From positions 47,444 to 111,443 of the forward strand of contig JACCER010000013.1 in NCBI GenBank assembly GCA_013416445.1: 64,000 nucleotides of DNA, read 5' to 3'. The position numbers and the translations under genes are program-made. Positions 1-8,217 of the stretch are shown piece after piece (the stretch's first letter is position 1; the number at the start of each line of letters is the position of its first letter). The notes under the pieces are model-generated. The model saw only the letters and a program-made list of their open reading frames with translations. It was not told where the DNA came from and made no database searches. Source of the stretch: Alcaligenaceae bacterium (GTDB lineage Bacteria > Pseudomonadota > Gammaproteobacteria > Burkholderiales > Burkholderiaceae_B).

Positions 1-1209
1 CCGCATGCGTTCTGTAGCGTGCAGTTTCATGATGGCCGACACCACCGAAGGCTTATAGCCCAATTGCAACCCTGCACAAGTAAAGCGGCGCGCAGCTTCG
101 ACTAGGTAAGCGTTGCCGGCCAAGCGCCCTAGTTTTTCTTGTACGCCCTCGAACTTGCCGATAGGTATGCCGAACTGTGTGCGCACGCGAGCATAGGCCC
201 CTGAGGTATGGGCAGCAAAGGTGCAAGCGGCGGCCGACAGTGAAGGCAGCGATATGCCACGGCCCGCCGCCAACGCGCTCATTAGCATGGGCCAGCCCTG
301 CCCCGCCTGTTCCACGCCTCCGATCAGGGCATCGATGGGAACGAAAACATCTTTGCCTTCTGTGGGACCGTTTTGAAAGGCCTGCATGGCAGGCAAATGG
401 CGCCTACCGGTAACGACGCCCGGCAGATTGGTTGGCACCAATGCAATGGATATCCCCAATTCGGGTTGAACGCCAATGAGGCCATCGGGATCGGAAAGCT
501 TGAATGCCAAGCCTAGTACCGTGGCAACGGGGCTAAGCGTGATATAGCGTTTGCGCCAGTTCAGTAAAATACCTAAAGTATCTACATTACCTATATTACG
601 ACGACAAATAACACCCGTATCAGTCATGGATGCGGCATCAGAGCCGGCTTCAGGGCTGGTCAGGCCAAAGCAGGGAATTTCTTCGCCGCTAGCCAGACGC
701 GGCAGCCAGTATTGGCGCTGCGCTTCTGTGCCAAACTGCATCAGGAGCTCGCCCGGCCCTAGCGAATTAGGCACCATCACGGTGACGGCAGCGGCCACGG
801 AACGCACCGATAGGCGCCGCACCACTTCCGAATGCGCATAAGCCGAGAAGCCCAGGCCGCCATATTCCTTGGGAATGATCATGCCAAAGAAACCATGCTG
901 CCTGATATAGGCCCATACAGAAGGCGGCAAATCACCGTGCGTCCAGTTGATGTCCCAATCGTTGAGCATGCGGCAAAGTTGCGCAACGGGGCCATCCATG
1001 TAGGCCTGTTCGCTGGGGGTGAGCGCCACGGGCTTTACATTGACCAGGGTTTTCCAATTGGGGTTGCCGGAAAATAGCTGCGCATCCCACCAGACATCAC
1101 CCGCTTCGATGGCCTGCCGCTCGGTGGCGGACAAGCTAGGCATCGCCTCGCGCGCCATGCGGTACAAAGGCTCGGTCAGCCATTTGCGGCGCCAGGCTCT
1201 CCAGTTCAT
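1..1209 (-). CDS. fadE: FadE-type acyl-CoA dehydrogenase, C-terminal part outside window
   Basis: This flavoprotein family catalyses the first oxidation of fatty acid beta-oxidation (acyl-CoA to trans-2-enoyl-CoA). The 403 codons present follow E. coli FadE closely: WWDAQLFSGNPNWKTL near residue 35, EQAYMDGPV, WAYIRQHGFFGMIIPKEYGG, SLGPGELL, PCFGLTSPEAGSD, KRYITLSPVATVLGLAFK and FQNGPTEGKDVFVPID. The reading frame runs off the left edge, so the C-terminal half is missing only because the window ends. The chosen ATG has GGGAAC just upstream, and an in-frame stop lies a few codons further up. This start omits the membrane-anchoring N-terminus of about 70 residues found in E. coli FadE, so this is a shorter, possibly soluble version. 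Family very sure; exact start fairly sure. Confidence 0.92.
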   Translation of the reverse strand, partial: MNWRAWRRKWLTEPLYRMAREAMPSLSATERQAIEAGDVWWDAQLFSGNPNWKTLVNVKPVALTPSEQAYMDGPVAQLCRMLNDWDINWTHGDLPPSVWAYIRQHGFFGMIIPKEYGGLGFSAYAHSEVVRRLSVRSVAAAVTVMVPNSLGPGELLMQFGTEAQRQYWLPRLASGEEIPCFGLTSPEAGSDAASMTDTGVICRRNIGNVDTLGILLNWRKRYITLSPVATVLGLAFKLSDPDGLIGVQPELGISIALVPTNLPGVVTGRRHLPAMQAFQNGPTEGKDVFVPIDALIGGVEQAGQGWPMLMSALAAGRGISLPSLSAAACTFAAHTSGAYARVRTQFGIPIGKFEGVQEKLGRLAGNAYLVEAARRFTCAGLQLGYKPSVVSAIMKLHATERMR

Positions 1210-1244
1210 GATGTTCCCTTTTTATTGCTTGATGTATTGATTCC

Positions 1245-1262
1245 GTAGATATCATTATCTAC
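1245..1262. promoter_or_regulatory. Perfect palindrome upstream of fadE, possible operator
   Basis: The arms gtagata and tatctac (7 bp each) flank a 4-nt spacer, 36 nt upstream of the fadE start codon in the only gap between fadE and its neighbour. The AT-rich dyad sits where a TetR/FadR-type fatty-acid regulator could bind. The palindrome is visible; the regulatory role is inference. Confidence 0.35.
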
Positions 1263-1350
1263 TGAAAAAAACGACCTGTTGTGTAGTGTGCCCCTGCGAC
1301 GCACGTAATCCGACTAAACATCGTCAATAAGCAACACAACCCAGCGTATA

Positions 1351-2070
1351 TCACGCCACAACAAGCCCCAATTCTGCCAGTAGTTCAGACGCCTGTTGAT
1401 GCGAAATCATAGCCCCCTGAAACAGCCTGGCATCAAGCAATGCAACGCCGCCAATATCGGCTTCGCGCAAATCGGCCCCTTCGAAACGAGCCAGCTTCAT
1501 GTGTGCATTGCGCAGGCTGCCACCAAAAAACACCGTATCGCGAAAATCACAAGCAGAAATATCCGCATCTGAAAAATCAAGCTGATGCAATTGCTGCTTG
1601 CGAAACGACATTTTCCTCAGGTCGGCGCCAACCAGCAAGGTTTCTTCAAACACCAGCCCCAAAGAAGCGACCTCGTCAAAATAGGCACCAGTCAGCTTGC
1701 AACTTTTGAACAGCACAGACGACAACTTGGCGCGCCGCCATTTTGTATTGTTCAGGTCGCAACCATGAAACTGAGCATCGACCAGGTCCACGGACTCGAA
1801 CCCAGCCTGGCGCCCACGGCATTTAATCCAATTGGTTCGCGGCGCGGTCGCCGCATACAACGAGGCAGCTATGAATGAACAGCTTCTGAACTCGAAGTCG
1901 CTCATATCCAGCCGGGATAAGTCTGCTGCTTCGAAATCACAGTGCTCGAAAACCAGCGGCTTTCCGGCATTGGCAATATACGCCTGCATTTGTGTGCGTG
2001 AAATTGTTTCGCCGACGATATCGGCAAGCTTGGCCACTGCGGGAATAGCGTTGTGTTTCATGTGTGTCAT
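1351..2070 (-). CDS. Pentapeptide-repeat protein (Qnr/McbG-like)
   Basis: About 239 residues. From about residue 30 to 200 the protein is a run of pentapeptide repeats of the A(D/N)LxX type: FEHCDFEAADLSRLDMSDFE, FHGCDLNNTKWRRAKLSSVL, LLVGADLRKMSF, LDFSDADISACDF and ARFEGADLREADI. Such repeats fold into a right-handed quadrilateral beta-helix. The best known single-domain members (Qnr, McbG, MfpA) mimic DNA and protect gyrase, but many others have no known role. The frame stays open further upstream, but the start is placed at the ATG of MTHMKHNAIP because residues before it have no repeat character and would overlap the region of the divergent gene. An ATG three codons later is an alternative start. 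No partner gene suggests a target. Confidence 0.75.
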   Translation of the reverse strand: MTHMKHNAIPAVAKLADIVGETISRTQMQAYIANAGKPLVFEHCDFEAADLSRLDMSDFEFRSCSFIAASLYAATAPRTNWIKCRGRQAGFESVDLVDAQFHGCDLNNTKWRRAKLSSVLFKSCKLTGAYFDEVASLGLVFEETLLVGADLRKMSFRKQQLHQLDFSDADISACDFRDTVFFGGSLRNAHMKLARFEGADLREADIGGVALLDARLFQGAMISHQQASELLAELGLVVA

Positions 2071-2131
2071 TTTACGGGTAAGGATGTAAGATTGCCCATG
2101 CCTCACGATAACTTGTCTGCTGTGTGACCTT

Positions 2132-2536
2132 ATGTTGCCATCACCTTCCATACCCATACGCGAACCTTGCCCCGCCGGCGCCTGTATATGCAACAGGGAT
2201 ACCTTGTTGAACAAGCCTGACAGTGATACCCGGATACTATGCCTGACCAAGCACGAAGAAAAAAAACTGATCGCGCGCATAGAACGTATTTCCAGCTATG
2301 ACGACTTAACCCACGTTGCGGATCTCATGCAAAGGCAGTTGGGCATTGCCGTGCAGATCAGCCCCGGCATCAACGAAGTTCGCAGCATGCGCGGCTTTAA
2401 CATCGTGCTTATCGAACGACCAGGCCTGTGCAGCAAAACACGGCAAACTGTACCTGCGGCCATACGCCGCTGCCTGGAAAAAAACCCGGAAATTGCGTTT
2501 ACCATATTAAATAACCACGACCTGCTGGGTGGTTGA
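2132..2536 (+). CDS. Small protein of unknown function
   Basis: I do not recognise this protein. The plausible portion is about 109 residues, charged and mixed alpha/beta in look (KHEEKKLIARIERISSYDDL, FNIVLIERPGLC, IRRCLEKNPEIAFTILNNHD). It has no signal peptide, membrane span or known motif. The first ATG is at the given start, but the first 25 residues (Pro- and Cys-rich) look non-native. A TTG at 2207 preceded by AGGGA at seven bases is a credible alternative giving MNKPDSDTRI. The gene is divergent from the pentapeptide gene and lies about 50 bp upstream of tam on the same strand. The regular amphipathic pattern makes it likelier than not to be a real gene. Confidence 0.5.
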   Translation: MLPSPSIPIREPCPAGACICNRDTLLNKPDSDTRILCLTKHEEKKLIARIERISSYDDLTHVADLMQRQLGIAVQISPGINEVRSMRGFNIVLIERPGLCSKTRQTVPAAIRRCLEKNPEIAFTILNNHDLLGG

Positions 2537-2589
2537 CACAGACGTGCCGGGTGACACTAATCAAACCTGCGATTTACAACGAAAACACG

Positions 2590-3354
2590 ATGACTTGGTC
2601 GGCAAAACAATACTCCAATTTTGAAAACGAAAGGACGCGACCAGTACGCGACCTGGTTGCTGCGATACCTGTTCAACAGGCGCGCATTGCCGTTGACTTG
2701 GGTTGCGGGCCCGGCAACTCCACTGAGGTTTTAGCGCAACGCTTTCCTAGTGCCAGCGTCAGCGGCATAGACAGTTCCAGTGATATGGTCGCGACTGCAA
2801 AAAAACGTCTGCCTGGGCTGCGCTTCGAAGAAGCCGATATACAAACCTGGAACCCACCAGAAAAATTCGATGTGATCCTGGCGAATGCATCGCTACAGTG
2901 GCTGCCGGGCCACGCCACCCTTTACCCCCGCCTGCTTGGCAAGCTTGCACCGGGCGGGAGCTTGGCCGTACAAACCCCCGATAACATTGAAGAGCCCGCC
3001 CATAGACTATTGCGCGAGATTGCGGCAGAGGTCCCATGGGCAGGCAAGTTGGCCTCAAAAAAACTGCCAGTGCGGCACAGCGCCAGCTGGTACTACAAAT
3101 TGCTTGCCCCCCTGAGCCAGCATGTCGATGTATGGCAAACCACCTACTACCATCCACTGGCGGGAGGCGCTGCGGCAGTAGTAGAGTGGTTCAAAGGCTC
3201 GGCACTACGGCCCTACCTGGAACTATTGGACGAAACCGAGCAAGAAGCGTTTCTTAAGCGTTACCTGGCAGCTATTGCACAGGCGTATCCAGCATTGCCT
3301 GATGGAACCGTATTACTGCCCTTCCCCAGGCTTTTTGTGATTGCCAGTCGTTAG
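2590..3354 (+). CDS. tam: Trans-aconitate 2-methyltransferase
   Basis: This SAM-dependent enzyme methylates trans-aconitate, a by-product that inhibits aconitase. The 254-residue protein follows E. coli Tam from end to end: YSNFENERTRPVRDLVAAIP, the SAM-binding motif VDLGCGPGNSTEVLAQRFP near residues 34-52, GIDSSSDMV, FEEADIQTW, FDVILANASLQWLPGH, GGSLAVQTPDN, VDVWQTTYYHPL and LPFPRLFVIASR at the C-terminus. An upstream in-frame TTG exists, but the ATG used here matches the family N-terminus (MSDWNPSLY in E. coli). It appears to be a stand-alone gene, convergent with the GST gene downstream. Confidence 0.9.
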   Translation: MTWSAKQYSNFENERTRPVRDLVAAIPVQQARIAVDLGCGPGNSTEVLAQRFPSASVSGIDSSSDMVATAKKRLPGLRFEEADIQTWNPPEKFDVILANASLQWLPGHATLYPRLLGKLAPGGSLAVQTPDNIEEPAHRLLREIAAEVPWAGKLASKKLPVRHSASWYYKLLAPLSQHVDVWQTTYYHPLAGGAAAVVEWFKGSALRPYLELLDETEQEAFLKRYLAAIAQAYPALPDGTVLLPFPRLFVIASR

Positions 3355-3379
3355 TCGGCTTAAACAACATCACAAAAAA

Positions 3380-4084
3380 CTAACCCCGCTCGGGTACGCT
3401 CAGCCCCTTTGCCACAGCCGGCCTGGCCACGAATGCAGCCAGTACCCGCGTAACATTCGAAAAATCAGCAATCCCAACCATATCTCCTGCCTCATAAAAA
3501 CCTATCAGGTTGCGCACCCATGGAAAGATGGCGATATCGGCGATGGTGTAGGTGTCGCCCATGATCCAGGTACGACCCTCCAGACGCTGGTCGAGCACGC
3601 GCAGCAAGCGCCTGGACTCGGCAACATAGCGGTCGCGCGGACGCTTGTCTTCGTAATCTTTGCCTGCGAATTTATTGAAAAACCCCAATTGGCCAAACAT
3701 GGGGCCTACGCCACCCATTTGAAACATCAGCCACTGTATTGTCTCGTAGCGGCCCGCCGCGTCTCCAGGCATGAACTGACCCGACTTCTCGGCCAGATAG
3801 ATCAAGATCGCACCCGACTCGAACAATGCCAGTGGCTTGCCGTCGGGGCCGTCAGGATCCAGGATGGAGGGAATTTTATTATTGGGATTAAGCGACAAAA
3901 ACTCCGGCGACATCTGGTCATTGGTCGTGAAGCTGACAAGATGGGCTTCGTAAGGCAGACCAGTTTCTTCCAGCATGATGGACACTTTCACGCCATTGGG
4001 GGTCGGCAATGAATACAGCTGAATACGATCGGAATGTTGCGCAGGCCACTTCTGGGTAATGGGAAAAGCGGAAAGATCAGCCAC
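3380..4084 (-). CDS. Glutathione S-transferase, YfcG/YghU (nu-class) type
   Basis: A 234-residue thioredoxin-fold GST. YfcG/YghU enzymes bind two glutathione molecules and act as disulfide-bond reductases. Diagnostic stretches are IQLYSLPTPNGVKVSIMLEE (the family TPNG motif in the GSH site), FLSLNPNNKIPSILDPDGPD, ALFESGAILIYLAEK, QWLMFQMGGVGPMFGQ and the C-terminal domain motif YTIADIAIFPW. The start is placed at a GTG with AAAGGAT six bases upstream. The frame is open for 24 more codons to an ATG, but those residues are not GST-like. Subclass assignment rests on the TPNG and GGVGPMFGQ motifs. Confidence 0.87.
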   Translation of the reverse strand: MADLSAFPITQKWPAQHSDRIQLYSLPTPNGVKVSIMLEETGLPYEAHLVSFTTNDQMSPEFLSLNPNNKIPSILDPDGPDGKPLALFESGAILIYLAEKSGQFMPGDAAGRYETIQWLMFQMGGVGPMFGQLGFFNKFAGKDYEDKRPRDRYVAESRRLLRVLDQRLEGRTWIMGDTYTIADIAIFPWVRNLIGFYEAGDMVGIADFSNVTRVLAAFVARPAVAKGLSVPERG

Positions 4085-4551
4085 TGGATATCCTTTGTAA
4101 GCAGAAATCAACGCATCAGCATACCCATAAAAACAAGAAACTGATAGCCACGGCACTGAGCCTTTGGGGCGTCACATTGCTACTTAAAGCGCTTTTTTCA
4201 TCAGTGCGTTGGGTAAGGTAACGCCGCGCATAAGAACATGCTGCCTTACCGCAAGCACGAAAGTTACGTATGCTTATTGACATGCTTGGCGATTAAACAA
4301 ATGGCAATACGCCTATCAGCAGGCTGTGCAACCAGAAGGCGAACCAAACCCAAGATCAGGATAGTCATTTAGATTTGCCTTGCAAAAATCCGGCCACATC
4401 TGGAAACCTTGATATTACGCCGTTTGCCTGACCACGTGCGCAACATGGCAACGCCTTACTGTAAACTGCAACAGCCAAGGGAGACCGTATCGATCAGTAA
4501 CTTCAGTGCTACGCCCCAGCACAGTAAGATTAGCCTCCCGGAGACCCATCA
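4085..4551. other. Intergenic region between GST and helicase genes
   Basis: About 470 bp with no convincing gene, RNA or repeat. It must hold the promoters of the two divergent flanking genes, but I could not pick a confident -35/-10 pair. The helicase start is preceded by CCGGAGACCCATCA, a usable ribosome binding site. Confidence 0.5.
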
Positions 4552-6699
4552 ATGACCAACATCACCAACCCAGTGCGCTTCATCCCGCATGGGTTCAGCC
4601 CCACTCAAGAACAAAAAAACATACAACTGTCTCAGCACCGTGTAACCTTGATCGAGGCCAACGCAGGAGCCGCCAAAACCACGACCTTGGCGCTCAGAAT
4701 CGGGGAAGCGCTAGCCCGGGGCCTGCCCCCCGAACACATCCTTGCCCTGGTTTTTACGCCCGAAGCCAAAAGCGTCATGAAGTCCCGCCTGGTTGAAATC
4801 GGTATTCCCGCGCCGCTTGCAGCCAATGTCGTAGTACGCACATTTGACGAGTTCGCCCTGGAAACGCTGCAGGCCATAGAAGGCATAGGCGTGCCGCAAC
4901 TACAGCAGGCACACGATCTCAGGCCGCAGGCACTGGCAGCAATAACCAGCGTCAGCCAAACCTATGGCGAAACTATTGAATACCTCGATATCCGCACTCA
5001 CAACATCGCCATCAGCCAGTTCCTGGAATGCCAGTTGCGGCTGAAAGCCACCATGGCCCTGGATGAAAATGACTACGACACCGGCCCGCAAGATGCAGCC
5101 GAACGCCTGGGCATTCCGCTGACCGATTACATCTGGACCCTGGAATACGAACGCCTGCGCCTGGGCAGCTTTGACGAGGCGCGCTTTCGTGGCCCTTTCG
5201 ACGCCACCTACGACCTTGCCCGGCACTTCAGTGAATTTCCTGAAAGCAAAAGCATACTGCCCAACTACGGACTGGTGGCCGGCGATGAATTACACGACCT
5301 GAATGAAGCATCGTTTCGCATCCTCGAAGCGCTGCTGGATAAAGACAATTTATATTTTGTGGGCGCAGGTGATAAAGACCAGGTGATCCATTCCAGCCTG
5401 GGGGCCGATGACCGATACCTGCGGCACCGCTTTGCCGACAGGCAGCCGGCAGCGGTACGCTACCCCCTGACCAACACCTACCGCCACGGCCCACACCTGG
5501 CCTACGCCATGCAGTCCTTCAAGCAAAAACCGGTAACCTCCGGCTTACCCCTGGTTACCGAAATCATGCAGTCGCACTATCCGCAAAGCGAACCCGACGC
5601 CTGCGCCGCCAGCGTGGTAGCAGTCATTCAAAAATGGAAAGCAGACAAGCATCCATTGGAAGCCTGCGCCATTTTGCTGCGCGACCGACACCAATCAGTA
5701 GCCATAGAGAACGCCTTGATGCGCGCCAAAATAGCCTACCGGCCTCACGGCATGCAAGGCTATATCCAGCGCGAAGAAATCCTGTTCCTGCGCGGCATGA
5801 TCGCCATCGCCTTGAAAAACCTGGCCATGGTCAAATCCGCAGCGATCCAAAAAGGCATAGTAGAAGCACTTGCCATTTTTGGAGAATTGACCTTGTCGCC
5901 AAAAGACATGGAAGAAGCCAAGGACGATATTGTTAACGACCCCAGCCTGCTCAGCACTTTTTTCAGCGGCCACATCCAACGCCACGCGCAAGACCAGGCA
6001 AAAGTACGCATAGCCAACGCCGTGACCTATATGCAGGGTATAAGCACTACTATGCCGGCTCACGAGGTTCTGCACGAAATTTGCCAAACCATGGACCTGG
6101 ACGCACTGGCCAAACGCATTTACGTTCACCCTCACGACGCTGCTGTTGTCACGAAATCAGTCAGCGGTTTTATTGCCGTAGCCAGGCAATCCGGCATGAA
6201 CTTGCGTGAGTTCTCAGAATGGACGGGCGCCGCCGACGCCTTTATCAATACCCGGAAAAGCAAAGGCCTGGTCACGCTTGAGTGTGTCGCTGATTCCAAA
6301 GGCAAAGAATACGATCACGTGATTTTGCCGTTTCTTGAAAGCGAAGAATTCCCCAGCATTACCAACCCCCACAAACAAGAGGAAGAAAATCTTTTCTATG
6401 TTGGCGCCACGCGCGCCAAATTGCGCCTGAGCCTGGTCTCACCCATGGAAGAAGCGCTGCGCAGCCCCTACATCAAAAGAATGCAATTAGCAGCATCACG
6501 CTCGCGCGCCAACACGGCAATTGACGACAACCAGAGGCCAGACCTACCTGCCATGCCAGCCCGTACCGACCTGAATGTGCCCTATGCTGACAAAGACGAC
6601 GCCAAGGCTCTAGGTGCACTGTGGGATCCAGCCCGCAGGGTTTGGTATGTAAAAGCCGGCCTGGATACCAAGCCATTCACACGCTGGTTTAAAACGTAG
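4552..6699 (+). CDS. UvrD/Rep-like superfamily 1 helicase with C-terminal DUF5710 domain
   Basis: A 715-residue protein. Near the N-terminus VTLIEANAGAAKTTTLALRI is the Q-motif/Walker A region, with the usual GxGKT spelled NAGAAKTT (second Gly replaced by Ala). Around residue 244 GDELHD is the Walker B equivalent of DEYQD. SKGLVTLECVADSKGKEYDH and ENLFYVGATRAKLRLSLV (about residue 616) are the C-terminal motor motifs V and VI. The last 45 residues (NVPYADKDDAKALGALWDPA, then VWYVKAGLD) match the DUF5710 domain common in plasmid and phage primases and conjugation proteins. It is a predicted ATP-driven DNA translocase with unknown biological role. No nuclease or other partner gene adjoins it, so I do not assign it to a defence system. 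Confidence 0.8.
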   Translation: MTNITNPVRFIPHGFSPTQEQKNIQLSQHRVTLIEANAGAAKTTTLALRIGEALARGLPPEHILALVFTPEAKSVMKSRLVEIGIPAPLAANVVVRTFDEFALETLQAIEGIGVPQLQQAHDLRPQALAAITSVSQTYGETIEYLDIRTHNIAISQFLECQLRLKATMALDENDYDTGPQDAAERLGIPLTDYIWTLEYERLRLGSFDEARFRGPFDATYDLARHFSEFPESKSILPNYGLVAGDELHDLNEASFRILEALLDKDNLYFVGAGDKDQVIHSSLGADDRYLRHRFADRQPAAVRYPLTNTYRHGPHLAYAMQSFKQKPVTSGLPLVTEIMQSHYPQSEPDACAASVVAVIQKWKADKHPLEACAILLRDRHQSVAIENALMRAKIAYRPHGMQGYIQREEILFLRGMIAIALKNLAMVKSAAIQKGIVEALAIFGELTLSPKDMEEAKDDIVNDPSLLSTFFSGHIQRHAQDQAKVRIANAVTYMQGISTTMPAHEVLHEICQTMDLDALAKRIYVHPHDAAVVTKSVSGFIAVARQSGMNLREFSEWTGAADAFINTRKSKGLVTLECVADSKGKEYDHVILPFLESEEFPSITNPHKQEEENLFYVGATRAKLRLSLVSPMEEALRSPYIKRMQLAASRSRANTAIDDNQRPDLPAMPARTDLNVPYADKDDAKALGALWDPARRVWYVKAGLDTKPFTRWFKT

Positions 6700-6731
6700 G
6701 TCAGATTAGCGCCGCAGGCGTGCAATCCAAC
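6700..6731. repeat. Degenerate REP-like palindrome
   Basis: Starts as gtcagattagcgccgcaggc and ends in caatccaac. It is a worn copy of the GTCGGATTA...TAATCCGAC family, sitting between the convergent helicase and TAXI-lipoprotein genes and possibly acting as a bidirectional terminator. Confidence 0.5.
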
Positions 6732-6738
6732 AAACACG

Positions 6739-8217
6739 TTACCGCGGCGTAGCCGCCATTTCCTCGAGTACTGTTGCCGCGGTCGGGTGCATGGGCACGG
6801 AAAGGCCTAAGCGGCTGGTTGCCACAGATATCTGCGCACCTTGGGCGCTGCCCAGCGACGAATAGTCATGGCCTTTTTCAAAAATCCTGCGCGTCAGCGT
6901 GGCGATCTCGGGATCCGAAAAAGCGGTATCCGTCAGCAGCAGTGCTGCTGTGGCAATAGTTGGAACATCGTGGGCCTGACCCGGATACGTGCCCTTGGGG
7001 ATCACATAAGTAAAATAGCCCTCTTTCGCATCCACGAGCTTGGACACGGCGATGTTTTCCATAGGAAGTATCCGCAACGATATGTCCGTCAGGGAATCAC
7101 GCACACTGTCGGCCGGCATGCCTATTACCTGCAATACCGCATCTATTTCCTGCTTTTGCAGTGCAAGCAAGGCCACATTAAGGCTAAGTTCCTGCGCAAC
7201 GATATCCTTCAAACCAAGGCCGTGCGCCTGCAAGACACGCAACGCCGTCGTACGCGAGGCTGAGCCCGCCTCTCCGATGGCAACACGCTTGCCACGCAAG
7301 TCGCCCATCGAGACAAGCTTGCCGTCGGCGCGCACCAATACATGCACAGGCTCGGGATACAGGCTGGCAATGGCACGCAGCACAACATGCGGCCCTTGCC
7401 CCAGGAATGCGCCGGTTCCGTTGTAGGCATCTAGCGCGGCATCCCCTTGAGCCAGGGCAAGCGCTACCTTGCCCGCACGTAAAAGCTGCAGATTCTCTTC
7501 GCCGCCACGAGTAATCAGGGGCACGGCACGGGTCTTCGGGTCATTGAACAGCGCCCGCGCCACACGCAAGTACTGCCCGTGCTCGGCGCCAGCCGCTATG
7601 GCATAGCCATCTGATACCCGTGCCAGGCGTGCGCGTATGCTGGCTTGTGCAACCGCAAGCTCCTCTTCGATTGCGGCATGCTGGGCCGGAGAGGCATCCC
7701 TGGGAAAAGCATCGACCACTTTGCGCAAGGCCGCGAGCATAGCGCCCGTACCTGGCGCCACCCCCGTCACCACGGTTGGCGCGACAGGCGGCTGGTAGCC
7801 CGCCGGCACCACGGCTACCCACTGTTTGCCATCCAGCCGATACCGGGCGGTTCCGTGGGCCCGAATGACATCACCAGCCTTGTTGCCCCCCGAAACGATG
7901 CCCTCGACACCCTTGGGACCAGCGCCCAACGCAGATACCAGGCCTGCAATGCCGGGCGCATTCCACGCGCCAAAGTCTAAATTTTTAACCAGCTTGAGCT
8001 CGGTATCAAAATAGATAATGCGCCGTGTTTCGCCAGTTGGGGCTTTGGTATCGGCCTGGGACCCCACACGCGTCAGGTTGGCGATTTCAATACCGCCATC
8101 GGGCAAGGCTTGCTGAAGACGTTCGTTGACGCCAGCACGCAATGTGTCGGCATCGGGACCCAAGCTACACGCTGCAAGCAGACTGAGAAATAAACAAGCA
8201 AGAATGGATCGCATCAT
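6739..8217 (-). CDS. TAXI-family solute-binding lipoprotein
   Basis: A 492-residue predicted lipoprotein (MMRSILACLFLSLLAACS, lipobox LLAAC). The C-terminal two thirds, from about residue 200, resemble the TAXI (TRAP-associated extracytoplasmic immunogenic, NMT1-like) binding fold: AIAAGAEHGQYLRVARALF, LALAQGDAALDAYNG, LRGKRVAIGEAGSASRTTAL, LLALQKQEIDAVLQVIGMP and YPGQAHDVPTIATAALLL. The N-terminal 150 residues or so have no family I recognise. The start codon overlaps the gltS stop (TGATGATG), so the two are translationally coupled. No TRAP membrane subunit (DctM/DctQ) is nearby, so this receptor may serve GltS or act as a sensor; that is inference. Confidence 0.78.
   Translation of the reverse strand: MMRSILACLFLSLLAACSLGPDADTLRAGVNERLQQALPDGGIEIANLTRVGSQADTKAPTGETRRIIYFDTELKLVKNLDFGAWNAPGIAGLVSALGAGPKGVEGIVSGGNKAGDVIRAHGTARYRLDGKQWVAVVPAGYQPPVAPTVVTGVAPGTGAMLAALRKVVDAFPRDASPAQHAAIEEELAVAQASIRARLARVSDGYAIAAGAEHGQYLRVARALFNDPKTRAVPLITRGGEENLQLLRAGKVALALAQGDAALDAYNGTGAFLGQGPHVVLRAIASLYPEPVHVLVRADGKLVSMGDLRGKRVAIGEAGSASRTTALRVLQAHGLGLKDIVAQELSLNVALLALQKQEIDAVLQVIGMPADSVRDSLTDISLRILPMENIAVSKLVDAKEGYFTYVIPKGTYPGQAHDVPTIATAALLLTDTAFSDPEIATLTRRIFEKGHDYSSLGSAQGAQISVATSRLGLSVPMHPTAATVLEEMAATPR

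Noticed and set aside
4552..6699. Helicase as part of a Gabija-like or other defence system
   Set aside because: No nuclease or other partner lies beside it; neighbours are a GST and a transport lipoprotein.
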